64,000 nt of DNA from Thermoanaerobaculia bacterium. Lineage in GTDB: Bacteria; Acidobacteriota; Thermoanaerobaculia; Multivoradales; JAHEKO01. The notes beneath the pieces were generated by a model. That model worked only from the letters and a program-made list of their open reading frames with translations. It did no database searches and was not told the DNA's origin. Position 1 is the stretch's first letter. Each line of letters opens with the position of its first letter. Made by a program: the position numbers and the translations under genes. The stretch spans positions 1 through 64,000 of the forward strand of contig CAMYLC010000172.1 of the NCBI GenBank assembly GCA_947259195.1, written 5' to 3'. Below, one piece after another: positions 33,313 through 41,452 of the stretch.

Positions 33313-34337
33313 GCGAAGACGGCTCGGCCCAGTCTCTGGCAGAGAGAGTCCTCTCCGGTGAGAATCGGGAGCTGCAACTCCTCATAGCCAGGGGAATGTT
33401 CCCTCTGCCAGTGGAGATGCTAATTCCACTGCAGATTCGCCTCAGCAATATCTCGGACGAAGAGGTCGCGGCGGCAGCTGTGGAATCGTTGGGAAATCTC
33501 GACCCCGACATCGCCGTCGCCGTCATCACCGAATCCGACGAGGTCGAGGTGGTCTCCTATTTCGCCTCTCGGACCGATCAGCCTTCTCTGGCGGAGACAG
33601 TCATTCAGCATCGACTCGTTTCCCCTCAGGTGCTGTCAGAAATGGCGGTCGTTCTGTCGCCCGAGCTGCAGGAGATTTTTCTGTTGCGTCAGGACGCGAT
33701 TCTCGAGGATCCAACGATTCTGGAGAGGCTGGAAGAGAATCCCGAGCTCAGCTCCTACGCCGAGAGGCGAATCCGCGAGTATCGTGAGCACCTGCTTCCC
33801 CGGCAGCGAGGCGCGGCTTCCGAGGAAGCGGCCAAGGTCGAGTTGGAGGAGCCTACGGACGAAGAGATCGAGGAGGCGATCACCTGGGCTAGGAAGGAAC
33901 CGTCGAAGGGCGAGATGGACGAGGTGACCGGCCTGAGCGAAGCGCAGATCCGGACGCTGCCGATTCCGGTCCGTCTCAAGCTGAGTCGGGGTGCTTCACG
34001 CACACTGCGTAATATTCTGGTCAAGGATAAGAACCCCATGGTCGCTGTCTCGGTGATGACCGGCAATTCGATGGGCGATGGAGAGGTCGAGCAGATCGCC
34101 TCCAGCAAGGTGGTGGCCGAAGAGGTCCTCGAAGCGATCGCTCGGAGTCGGCAGTGGGGGAGAAGATACTCCATCGTTCATACTCTGGTAAAGAACCCGC
34201 GTATGCCTGCCGGACTGGCGGCGCGCCTGGTTCCCCGCCTGGGCGTTCGGGACCTCAGGGTCTTGAGCCGGGACCGTAACGTCTCGGAAGTGGTTCGATC
34301 GACCGCTACCAGGTTGTATAGAATCAAGTCCAAGTGA
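33309..34337 (+). CDS. Helical-repeat protein B (HEAT-like, paralogue of A)
   Basis: This 342-aa soluble helical protein has an acidic middle (about 165-200, rich in Glu) between two repeat blocks. The N-terminal part has ISDEEVAAAAVESLGNLDPD and a Leu-rich series. The C-terminal part is homologous to protein A over ~120 residues. It starts at a GTG overlapping the RodZ-like stop (GTGA). Similar short-repeat proteins are poorly characterised. The coupling suggests it works with the RodZ-like protein, but that is inference. Confidence 0.75.
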   Translation: MSEDGSAQSLAERVLSGENRELQLLIARGMFPLPVEMLIPLQIRLSNISDEEVAAAAVESLGNLDPDIAVAVITESDEVEVVSYFASRTDQPSLAETVIQHRLVSPQVLSEMAVVLSPELQEIFLLRQDAILEDPTILERLEENPELSSYAERRIREYREHLLPRQRGAASEEAAKVELEEPTDEEIEEAITWARKEPSKGEMDEVTGLSEAQIRTLPIPVRLKLSRGASRTLRNILVKDKNPMVAVSVMTGNSMGDGEVEQIASSKVVAEEVLEAIARSRQWGRRYSIVHTLVKNPRMPAGLAARLVPRLGVRDLRVLSRDRNVSEVVRSTATRLYRIKSK

Positions 34338-34347
34338 TGGATTGGCC

Positions 34348-34965
34348 ATGAGCGAGAACTACTACACGATTCTGGGCGTGCCCAGCAACGCGACGACCAA
34401 GCAGATTCGCGAGCGGTTTCTGCAGCTGGCTCGTGAACAGCATCCTGATCGGTTTGCCGCTGACGAGAAAGAAGAGGCGGAGGCCCAGTTTCAGAGGGTT
34501 ACCCAGGCCTACAACGTTCTGGTCGAGCCCAATCAACGGCGTCAGTACGACCAGGAGGTGTCTCAACGCCCGGCAGGCTCTGACGCCGCCGCCTCTGGTC
34601 AGGCGGCTCGAGTCTATGTCAAGCGTGGGGCGGAGGCTTACAAGAAGAAGAACTATCAGCAAGCGGTGGAGTTCTTCGAGCGCGCAACTCAGGAGAGTCC
34701 GAGGGATGCTCAAGCGTGGCACTACTTGGCGCGGGCGTTGAATCACCGCTCGGCCTGGTTGTCGCGGGCTCTGGCTGCCGCTGCCAAGTCCTGCGAGCTG
34801 GATTCGATGAACGCGACCTACCTGAAGCTGGCTGGCGAGTTGGCCTCGCAGGCCGGGATGACCTCACGGGCGGAGAGGTACCTCCAGAACGCGCTCACCT
34901 TCGGCGGTGAGGACCCGGAGGTGCAGCTGGCTCTCGATCAGGTGCATAGGAACAAGAGGTCCTGA
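34348..34965 (+). CDS. J-domain protein with TPR-like C-terminus
   Basis: The product is 205 aa. Residues 4-70 are a DnaJ domain with the essential HPD at 32-34 (AREQHPDRF) and helix IV-like [19 protein letters not shown]. No Gly/Phe region or zinc domain follows, so it is a class III J-protein. Residues ~88-200 carry TPR-like helices ([30 protein letters not shown]). It should recruit an Hsp70 to clients held by the TPR part. I use the ATG at 34348 over a TTG at 34342. It lies 10 bp after gene B. Confidence 0.88.
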   Translation: MSENYYTILGVPSNATTKQIRERFLQLAREQHPDRFAADEKEEAEAQFQRVTQAYNVLVEPNQRRQYDQEVSQRPAGSDAAASGQAARVYVKRGAEAYKKKNYQQAVEFFERATQESPRDAQAWHYLARALNHRSAWLSRALAAAAKSCELDSMNATYLKLAGELASQAGMTSRAERYLQNALTFGGEDPEVQLALDQVHRNKRS

Positions 34966-34986
34966 CGTGCGCGAGGAGCGACAGCG

Positions 34987-35799
34987 GTGACGTTACGGGT
35001 AAGAGCAGCTGGACTATCGGATGTGGGACGCACTCGCGCCCACAACGAGGACAGCTTCAGTGTCGACGTGGATAACGGCTTCTTTCTGGTCGCGGATGGT
35101 ATGGGCGGTCATGGCAACGGCGAGGTGGCATCCAGTCTGACAATTGAAGCGGCATCGGGTTTCCTTCGTCAAGGCGAAAATGCCGATTCTGAGGAGCAGT
35201 CGGGGAGCGGCATGGCGAGTTCGATCTCTCGAACCCTTCGATCGGCCATCGAGGCGGGCCACGACAGGGTTGTCAGGGCAGTGGCCGAAGATGAGGCGCT
35301 GACCGGTATGGGGACAACTGTTGTCGGGCTAATGCTCGGGTCGCAGTCTGTGTCGGTGGCTCATGTCGGCGACAGCCGGGCCTATCTGCTTCGCGATGCC
35401 GGCTTGCATCTGGTCACCGAGGATCACACCTGGGTCAACGAGCAAGTCAAGGCTGGCTACCTGTCCCAGGATCAGGCTCGTTCGCATCCGCTGAAGAGTG
35501 TCGTGACGAGGGCGATCGGTGGAGAGCACGACGTCGACGTGGAGGTGCAGGAGATCGAGGTGGAATCGGGTGATCTCTTTCTGCTGTGCTCGGATGGCCT
35601 TACAACGATGCTGAGCGACGAGGAGATTCGAACCCATCTCGTGACGGACGAAGATCTCGAGGAACGGTGCGCCGCCCTGGTGCGGCACGCCAATGCCTGT
35701 GGCGGTGTCGACAACATCACCGTGATCCTGCTCGATATCGATTCCGACGGTGGTGCCGGAACGCAACCAACCGCGACCGGCTCAACCCCCGAAGACTAG
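34987..35799 (+). CDS. PP2C-family Ser/Thr protein phosphatase
   Basis: The protein is 270 aa with the full set of PPM metal motifs: [49 protein letters not shown] and [13 protein letters not shown]. It is soluble and of the bacterial PrpC/Stp type (about 240-270 aa), which reverses Ser/Thr kinase signalling. No kinase gene is nearby, so the partner is elsewhere. The GTG start at 34987 is 21 bp after the J-domain gene. Confidence 0.92.
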   Translation: MTLRVRAAGLSDVGRTRAHNEDSFSVDVDNGFFLVADGMGGHGNGEVASSLTIEAASGFLRQGENADSEEQSGSGMASSISRTLRSAIEAGHDRVVRAVAEDEALTGMGTTVVGLMLGSQSVSVAHVGDSRAYLLRDAGLHLVTEDHTWVNEQVKAGYLSQDQARSHPLKSVVTRAIGGEHDVDVEVQEIEVESGDLFLLCSDGLTTMLSDEEIRTHLVTDEDLEERCAALVRHANACGGVDNITVILLDIDSDGGAGTQPTATGSTPED

Positions 35800-35823
35800 C
35801 TGCCTGCCAAGCCTCTGCCTCTA

Positions 35824-36924
35824 CTACTCTCCATAGAGGTAACCCTTCCGCCCACGGACCTTGAACTCGGGGTTTCGAGTCCCGACCTCGACTTGCTGGT
35901 AGCCCTTCCGACCTCTCTCGTGTTCGGCGCTGTAGCTCAACAGGTAGTAGCCGTTGTTGTCCTCGACGACCTTGATGAGTGGCGTCTGGAAATTGACGAA
36001 ATTGAAATAGAAGGTACCGTCTGTATCCGAGGACAGCAGACTCAGGACGTTCTCGATTTGATCCTGTCCGATGCTCTGATCGCCGAGATTCTTGAACCAG
36101 GAGATGGAGTATACGGCCACGTTGTTGTCATTCAAGGCTTGCATCATCGGAGGGTAGTAGCGCGGGTCGGGATAGAAGGTCCCGAAATCGTTCTGGTCGC
36201 CGAAGCCGAAACTGAAGAGCAGCATGTTCTTGCGGCCAACAATGTGGCCTGCAGCCTCGGCAGTCAAGGACAACCCGCTGTAGACGCGACGTGTTTGCCT
36301 GCGGAGTTCTTTTCCCTGCGGCAGGTTCTGGCGCAGAGAAGGCCCTTCATGCATAGCCGTCCGTGACGGCCAGGTGCTTTCAGGGTCCCGCATCTTGGCG
36401 ACACTCACCAGGGCGTCGACGAGCGCCTGTCGATCGAGGGTGAAGTCCTGGTGAATCTTCAGCTTGACGTCGTAGCTCAGAACGGCCACGTAGTCGTAGG
36501 CGAGAGTTTCTTCTTCGACCCAGATTTTCGCCCACCGAAGTGCGTCGAGGACGTTGCTGGTGATCGAGGGGTCCTCGAAGCGCTGGTCGTGAAAGAAGAG
36601 GATGAAGAAGCGGTCCGAAGGTACCTCGTCCGGCTGGACGCCCAATCGCTCTGCCACCCGGGCCGATTCGACGAATCGGCGATTGCTGTAGAAGGTGGCT
36701 GAAGTCACCTCGACCTCCTTGCCGCCGTCTTTGACAATGAAGTCGTCCGGTTGCAGACCCACGATGACGTTGCCGGACGGATCGGTGACCAGCACATCGA
36801 GGAGGACCTCGGTGACATCGATCTGCCCGCTGAACTCGGACTGGGGTTCATCCTGAGCCGACGAGCTCTGGGGAAGCACGAGCGCGATCGCGAGGGCCAT
36901 GGTCAGGTAGGGTAGTGGTCGCAT
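35824..36924 (-). CDS. Secreted VWFA-like domain protein (acidobacterial type)
   Basis: The product is 366 aa with a signal peptide (LPYLTMALAIALVLPQSSSA). An N-terminal segment with VTEVLLDVLVTDPSGNVIVG precedes a von Willebrand A-like domain (FFILFFHDQRF, DYVAVLSYDVKLKI, KNMLLFSFGFGDQN) and a C-terminal YYLLSYSAEHERGRKGYQQV. This layout is common in large paralogous families of Acidobacteriota. The MIDAS motif is degenerate (no clear DxSxS). Function is unknown; it is probably periplasmic. AAGGAG precedes the ATG. Confidence 0.82.
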   Translation of the reverse strand: MRPLPYLTMALAIALVLPQSSSAQDEPQSEFSGQIDVTEVLLDVLVTDPSGNVIVGLQPDDFIVKDGGKEVEVTSATFYSNRRFVESARVAERLGVQPDEVPSDRFFILFFHDQRFEDPSITSNVLDALRWAKIWVEEETLAYDYVAVLSYDVKLKIHQDFTLDRQALVDALVSVAKMRDPESTWPSRTAMHEGPSLRQNLPQGKELRRQTRRVYSGLSLTAEAAGHIVGRKNMLLFSFGFGDQNDFGTFYPDPRYYPPMMQALNDNNVAVYSISWFKNLGDQSIGQDQIENVLSLLSSDTDGTFYFNFVNFQTPLIKVVEDNNGYYLLSYSAEHERGRKGYQQVEVGTRNPEFKVRGRKGYLYGE

Positions 36925-36942
36925 GTCGAGAGACTCCTTCTG

Positions 36943-36976
36943 GGAAATTTCCGAGGGTCTGTGAAACCGAATTCGG
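36943..36976. promoter_or_regulatory. Two 10-bp palindromes in the VWFA gene leader
   Basis: GGAAATTTCC (36943-36952) and CCGAATTCGG (36967-36976) are perfect palindromes with centres 24 bp apart, just upstream of the VWFA gene start. They could be operator half-sites or chance. Confidence 0.25.
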
Positions 36977-37206
36977 AGTTCGATCTGGGTCTTGGTGAGT
37001 CAGATTCCATGGGTCCTGCAATTTGCGGGCCAGTCGGAGAACCGGCAGTCCTCGACTCTCGAGAGTGCTGTCCGTAGGGAGCCGCAGCTGCGGCGTGGCC
37101 GGGCTATTCTGCAGGCTCCCGTTCCCTGTCTACCAGGAGACCCGGTCAGTGACATCTGGTGTGGACACTTCTGGAGATCCGGCCGAGCCATCATTTCGGT
37201 TGCGGA

Positions 37207-39351
37207 CTAGCTGTAGGTGGCGTAGATGCCTCCACCCTCGACCGCTCTTTCAAGAGCCACCGAGGGTTGGAAACGCTCCCCGTTGTGCTCTGCGAGCTGA
37301 CGGAGAATCGTGACCAGACGTTCGGCCCCCTGGAGGTCTGCCCAGCGGCACAGACCGCCACGAAATGGCGGGAAGCCGGTCCCCATGATCATCGCGAGAT
37401 CGAGCTCCGAAGGGTTCATCACCAGGGCTTCCGCCAGGCACCGGGCCGCCTCGTTGACCATGGGTAGAACCATCCGATCCAAGAACTCGCCCGGATCGGA
37501 GGGTTCGTTAGGCGTCGCGAGGCCGAGATTTCGATAGACCGCCGGATCTGGTTTTGAGCGCTCCTGCCCCTTGTAAAGGTAGAAGCCCGAACCGGTCTTG
37601 ATTCCGAGACGCTCAGGCTGGGCCAGCTGGTCGGCCCAGGTCGGCAGCACGAGTCGGTCTGCGAAGGCCGCGGCCAGGATATGCGCCACCTTCACTGCTA
37701 CGTCGATGCCCACGGTGTCGATCAGCGCCAAGGGACCCATGGGCATCCCCCAGTCGGTCATCACCCCATCGATGTCCTCGATGGCTCGACCTTCGTCCAG
37801 CAGCCACAGAGCCTCGGTCATGTAGAAGGTGAGGATTCGGTTGACGAGAAACCCGGGACCGTCCTTCACTACCACGGGCGTCTTGCCCAATCGGCGGCAC
37901 AGCGTAAGAACCACCTGAACAGCCTGGTGGCTCGTTTTCGACCCCTTGACGACTTCCACCAGAGGCATCTGGTGCACGGGATTGAAGAAGTGCATCCCTA
38001 CGATACGCTCCGGGTTGGGGGTGTCTCGGCCGATCAGGTCGATAGAGAGCGACGAGGTATTTGAGGCCAGCACGACTTCGGGACCCACCTGGTCGGCCAG
38101 TTCGCTGAACACCTGCTGCTTGACTCGCAGGTCTTCGACGATCGCCTCGACTACCAGCTCTACCCTCCGAAAACCCGCGTAGTCGAGACAGGGCAGCAGC
38201 AGGTTCATCTTCCTGGCCGCCTCGGGTCGAGTCAGGCGCCGCCGAGCAACCTGTTTTTCGAAGATCTCCTTGGCGTGGGCCATCCCCGTGGCCAGAGGGG
38301 TGGTACCCACATCCTTGAGGCGCACCGGGATATCCGCTCGGTCGGCGAGGATCTGCGCGATGCCACCGCCCATGACGCCAGCCCCGAGTACCGCCGCCTC
38401 ACGTATCGGCTGCTGGTCTGTCTCGAGGGAAGCACTTTCGCGCTTCGAGGCCTCCATCATCTTGAAAATGTGGATGAGGTTCTTGCAGACCGGGGAGACA
38501 GCCAGCGCACCGGTGGCCCGTGCCTCCGCCTGCAGGCCGGCTTCGAGACCGCGACGCCTCCCGACCTCGACGACCTCGATGGCTTGTAGCGCTGCCGGGT
38601 AGTGTCCGCCCGTGCGTTTTAGAACCTGCTTGCGAGCCTGGCTGAAGACGACATCGCGGCCGAGAGGGTTGCCGTCGAGGAGTTTCGATTTCAGGTTGCT
38701 GCGTCTCCTCGGGGGTGGTCTTCCCTGCAGGACTTGTTCAGCGAAGGAGCGTACTTCGCGCAGGAAAGTGGGGTCCGGCAGCACGGCGTCAGCCAGACCG
38801 ATCTTGAAGGCCTTCTTGCCGTCGACGGATTTGCCACCGAGGATGATGTCCAGAGCCGAAGCGAGTCCCGTGCGTCGTGGAAGCCGGCTGCAGCCACCCC
38901 ACGCCGGGACGATTCCAATCCGCACCTCCGGGAGACCGATCCGCACATCCTGCCGATCACTGATCAGGATGTAGTTGCCGGCCAGTGAGAGTTCCGTACC
39001 TCCACCGACACAGGTTCCCTGAATGGCGGCGATCGTAGGAAACGGCAATTCGTTCCAGGCTTGGAACAGACGCTGTCCCACCCGCGCACCCTCTTCGGCT
39101 GCTGCAGGGTCGGTTACGTCGGCTATCTCGTCGATGTCGGCCCCAGCCACGAAGTTGCCCTCTTTGCCGGAAAGCAGGACCAGACATCGGATGTCCTGGC
39201 TGGTGGCCATCCTCTCGATGAGCTTCTCGAGCTCGCTGAGCACGGACCGCGTGAAGACATTAACCTTCTTGCCCGGCAGATCGAAGACCAGTGTCGCCAG
39301 ACCGCTCGAGGGCACTGCCAGTTCAAATGCTGACGACATCGCGGGGGCCAT
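37207..39351 (-). CDS. fadJ: FadJ-type enoyl-CoA hydratase / 3-hydroxyacyl-CoA dehydrogenase
   Basis: This 714-aa bifunctional beta-oxidation enzyme has an N-terminal crotonase domain with the oxyanion and acid residues (SGKEGNFVAGADIDEI, TCVGGGTELSLAGNY, GLPEVRIGIVPAWGG). The NAD-binding domain follows (AAVLGAGVMGGGIAQIL), then catalytic GMHFFNPVHQMPLVEVVKG, PGFLVNRIL and a C-terminal 3HCDH domain with GTGFPPFRGG. It turns enoyl-CoA into 3-ketoacyl-CoA. I start at 39351 (MAPAMSSAF); the longer open frame is low-complexity and overlaps the ligase. It lies 17 bp after the acyl-CoA ligase. No thiolase gene is in the window. Confidence 0.9.
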   Translation of the reverse strand: MAPAMSSAFELAVPSSGLATLVFDLPGKKVNVFTRSVLSELEKLIERMATSQDIRCLVLLSGKEGNFVAGADIDEIADVTDPAAAEEGARVGQRLFQAWNELPFPTIAAIQGTCVGGGTELSLAGNYILISDRQDVRIGLPEVRIGIVPAWGGCSRLPRRTGLASALDIILGGKSVDGKKAFKIGLADAVLPDPTFLREVRSFAEQVLQGRPPPRRRSNLKSKLLDGNPLGRDVVFSQARKQVLKRTGGHYPAALQAIEVVEVGRRRGLEAGLQAEARATGALAVSPVCKNLIHIFKMMEASKRESASLETDQQPIREAAVLGAGVMGGGIAQILADRADIPVRLKDVGTTPLATGMAHAKEIFEKQVARRRLTRPEAARKMNLLLPCLDYAGFRRVELVVEAIVEDLRVKQQVFSELADQVGPEVVLASNTSSLSIDLIGRDTPNPERIVGMHFFNPVHQMPLVEVVKGSKTSHQAVQVVLTLCRRLGKTPVVVKDGPGFLVNRILTFYMTEALWLLDEGRAIEDIDGVMTDWGMPMGPLALIDTVGIDVAVKVAHILAAAFADRLVLPTWADQLAQPERLGIKTGSGFYLYKGQERSKPDPAVYRNLGLATPNEPSDPGEFLDRMVLPMVNEAARCLAEALVMNPSELDLAMIMGTGFPPFRGGLCRWADLQGAERLVTILRQLAEHNGERFQPSVALERAVEGGGIYATYS

Positions 39352-39368
39352 TGGACTCTCGAGTCCGT

Positions 39369-41153
39369 CTAGGTGGTCTCGTCGCCCGCGTAGAGGTGGT
39401 CGATGACTGCAGAGTACTTTTCGTTGATGACCCGACGCTTGATCTTCTGCGTCGGTGTCAGCTCCCCGGTCTCGATGGTGAAGTCCTCGGGTAGCAGATG
39501 CCAGATCCGAATCTGCTCGTAGCGAGCCAGGTTCTCGTTGACGATCTTGATTTCTTCGCTGAAGAGCGCATTGACCTGCTCGGTTCCGAGCAGGGTCGAC
39601 ACGTCGTCCGCTTCGATGCCCTGCTGGCTGGCCCACGCTTGCAGGGTGTCGAAATCGGGCACCAGCAGGGCTGCGAGGAGCTTGCGGCGATCCCCTATGA
39701 CCACGGCCTGACCGACGAAGCGGCTGGATTTCAAAGCGTTCTCGATCGGTGCCGGGGCGACATTCTTGCCATAGGCGTTGACGATAATCTCCTTCTTGCG
39801 GTCGGTGATCTTGAGGAAGCCACCGTCGTCGATCTCGCCGATGTCACCGGTATGGAACCAGCCCTCCGGGTCGATGGCCTCGGCGGTCTGCTCCGGGAGA
39901 TTGTGATAGCCCGTCATGATCTGGGGACCGCGGGCGAGGATCTCACCGTCTTCGGCGATACGCAGCTCAGTCTCAGGAATCGCCGGCCCGACGGTCCCGA
40001 GCCTGACCCGGTTCTTGGCGTTGACCGTCAGAACCGGAGAGGTCTCGGAGAGCCCATAGCCCTCGAAAATCGGAATGCCGGCACCCCAGAAGAACTCGGC
40101 CAGATCGCGCGACAGGGGCGCGCCACCCGACATGGCAAACTCGAAGTTGGTGCCCAGCCGTGCCTTGATCTTGCCAAACACCAGCTTGTCGGCGAGGCCC
40201 AGTTTGAGGCCGAGCAAACCCGAGGGCTTCTTTTCTTGCAGCCGATAAGGCAGTGCCTGGCGGGCGACCTCGACCGCCCACTGGAAGATTCTCTGCTTCA
40301 GGGGCGAGCTCGAGGCTACATTCTCCTGCACCTTGGCCGAGATCTTCTCGTAGACGCGGGGCACGGAGACGAAGATGTGCGGATTGACTTCCAGGAAGTT
40401 CTTGGCCACCGCCTGCACCGATTCGGCATAGGCGATGCTGACACCTTTGTAGAAGTAGATGTAGTCGACCATCCGCTCGAAGGAGTGTGAGAGGGGCAGG
40501 AACGAGAGCGCCGTCCAGCCGCCGTCGAGATCCATCATCTGTAACGAGTTGAGGACATTGGAGGCGATATTGCGGTGAGTCAGCACCACGCCCTTGGGAT
40601 TGCCGGTGGTGCCGCTGGTGTAGATGAAGGTTGCAACGTCATCGGGCTGGGAGGCGCGAGCGCTGGCCTCGAACTCTTCGTCGCTCATCGGATCTGTTTC
40701 GAGCAAGAGCTGTTCGAGGGTAGTTGTTCCGGCGGTGTCGCCGCCTCCGATCAGCACGAATCGCGTCACACTCGGCATCTCGTGTCGTTGGCTCAGCAGA
40801 CCTTGCAGGCGTTGGATACTCTCGACGAAGACGATTCTGGCTCCACAGTCGTTGATGATGTAGGCGGCCTGGTCGGGAGTCAGGGTCGGGTAGATTGGCA
40901 CGAGAACGGCCCCGGAACAGAGCGTAGCGAAATCTACAGCCGGCCAGTGCGGGCCGTTCTCCGCCATCAGCGCCAGTCGATCGCCTTTCTGGACGCCAAG
41001 CTCCTGCAGAGCCTTCGCCAACCGCTGTACGCGATCCACCAGATCGGATGTCGATATCGGCCGGTAGCGACCTTCTGTCTTGTGCTGCAGGCAGTCGGGC
41101 ATCTTGTAGCTCGCCGCCTTGAGAAAGAGCTCGTTGAGCGTTTGAATCGACAT
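39369..41153 (-). CDS. Long-chain acyl-CoA synthetase (AMP-forming)
   Basis: The product is a 594-aa ANL-superfamily ligase of the FAA1/COG1022 type. It has ATFIYTSGTTGNPKGVVLTH (P-loop), EGYGLSETSPVLTVN, GWFHTGDIGEIDDGGFLKIT and DRKKEIIVNAYGKNVAP, which precedes the C-terminal domain. It activates fatty acids to acyl-CoA for the downstream FadJ-type enzyme. The ATG at 41153 follows AAGGGGGA. The two genes form a fatty-acid degradation operon on the minus strand. Confidence 0.93.
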   Translation of the reverse strand: MSIQTLNELFLKAASYKMPDCLQHKTEGRYRPISTSDLVDRVQRLAKALQELGVQKGDRLALMAENGPHWPAVDFATLCSGAVLVPIYPTLTPDQAAYIINDCGARIVFVESIQRLQGLLSQRHEMPSVTRFVLIGGGDTAGTTTLEQLLLETDPMSDEEFEASARASQPDDVATFIYTSGTTGNPKGVVLTHRNIASNVLNSLQMMDLDGGWTALSFLPLSHSFERMVDYIYFYKGVSIAYAESVQAVAKNFLEVNPHIFVSVPRVYEKISAKVQENVASSSPLKQRIFQWAVEVARQALPYRLQEKKPSGLLGLKLGLADKLVFGKIKARLGTNFEFAMSGGAPLSRDLAEFFWGAGIPIFEGYGLSETSPVLTVNAKNRVRLGTVGPAIPETELRIAEDGEILARGPQIMTGYHNLPEQTAEAIDPEGWFHTGDIGEIDDGGFLKITDRKKEIIVNAYGKNVAPAPIENALKSSRFVGQAVVIGDRRKLLAALLVPDFDTLQAWASQQGIEADDVSTLLGTEQVNALFSEEIKIVNENLARYEQIRIWHLLPEDFTIETGELTPTQKIKRRVINEKYSAVIDHLYAGDETT

Positions 41154-41251
41154 CCCATTCCCCCTTAATGCCGGTAGGCCTTTGGCTGCTGCAAAAGTCT
41201 ACCGCAGTCGCGAGCCGTTTGCCCCGAGTGACCGGCTACTGAGGCTCGTTC

Positions 41252-41280
41252 TTGACCCTGCTTGGCGCCGGCGTTATTCT
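41252..41280 (+). promoter_or_regulatory. Putative promoter of tRNA-Pro
   Basis: TTGACC (41252-41257), a 17-bp spacer and TATTCT (41275-41280) lie about 68 bp before the tRNA. The downstream OPT transporter gene begins only 27 bp after the tRNA and may share this transcript. Confidence 0.4.
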
Positions 41281-41348
41281 TCCGCGTCTCTCCCGTGCTT
41301 CTCGCGCGACTCAGAACCTGGGCGAGCGAGTTCAGTACGTGGTTCCTT

Positions 41349-41425
41349 CGGGGCGTAGCTCAGCCTGGTAGAGCGCACGGTTCGGGACCGTGAGGCCGGA
41401 GGTTCAAATCCTCTCGCCCCGACCA
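41349..41425 (+). tRNA. tRNA-Pro (anticodon CGG), CCA encoded
   Basis: All arms fold: acceptor CGGGGCG/CGCCCCG, D stem GCTC/GAGC, anticodon stem CACGG/CCGTG with loop TTCGGGA, and T arm GGAGG-TTCAAAT-CCTCT. The anticodon CGG is at 41383-41385, reading CCG proline codons. The discriminator is A and CCA is encoded (41423-41425). Length is 77 nt. Confidence 0.97.
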
Positions 41426-41452
41426 ATCTTCATCCCGGTAGAAGGGGGAACT

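Noticed and set aside
41390..41452. N-terminal extension of the OPT transporter into the tRNA
   Set aside because: It would translate the 3' half of tRNA-Pro; a strong ribosome binding site precedes the ATG at 41453.
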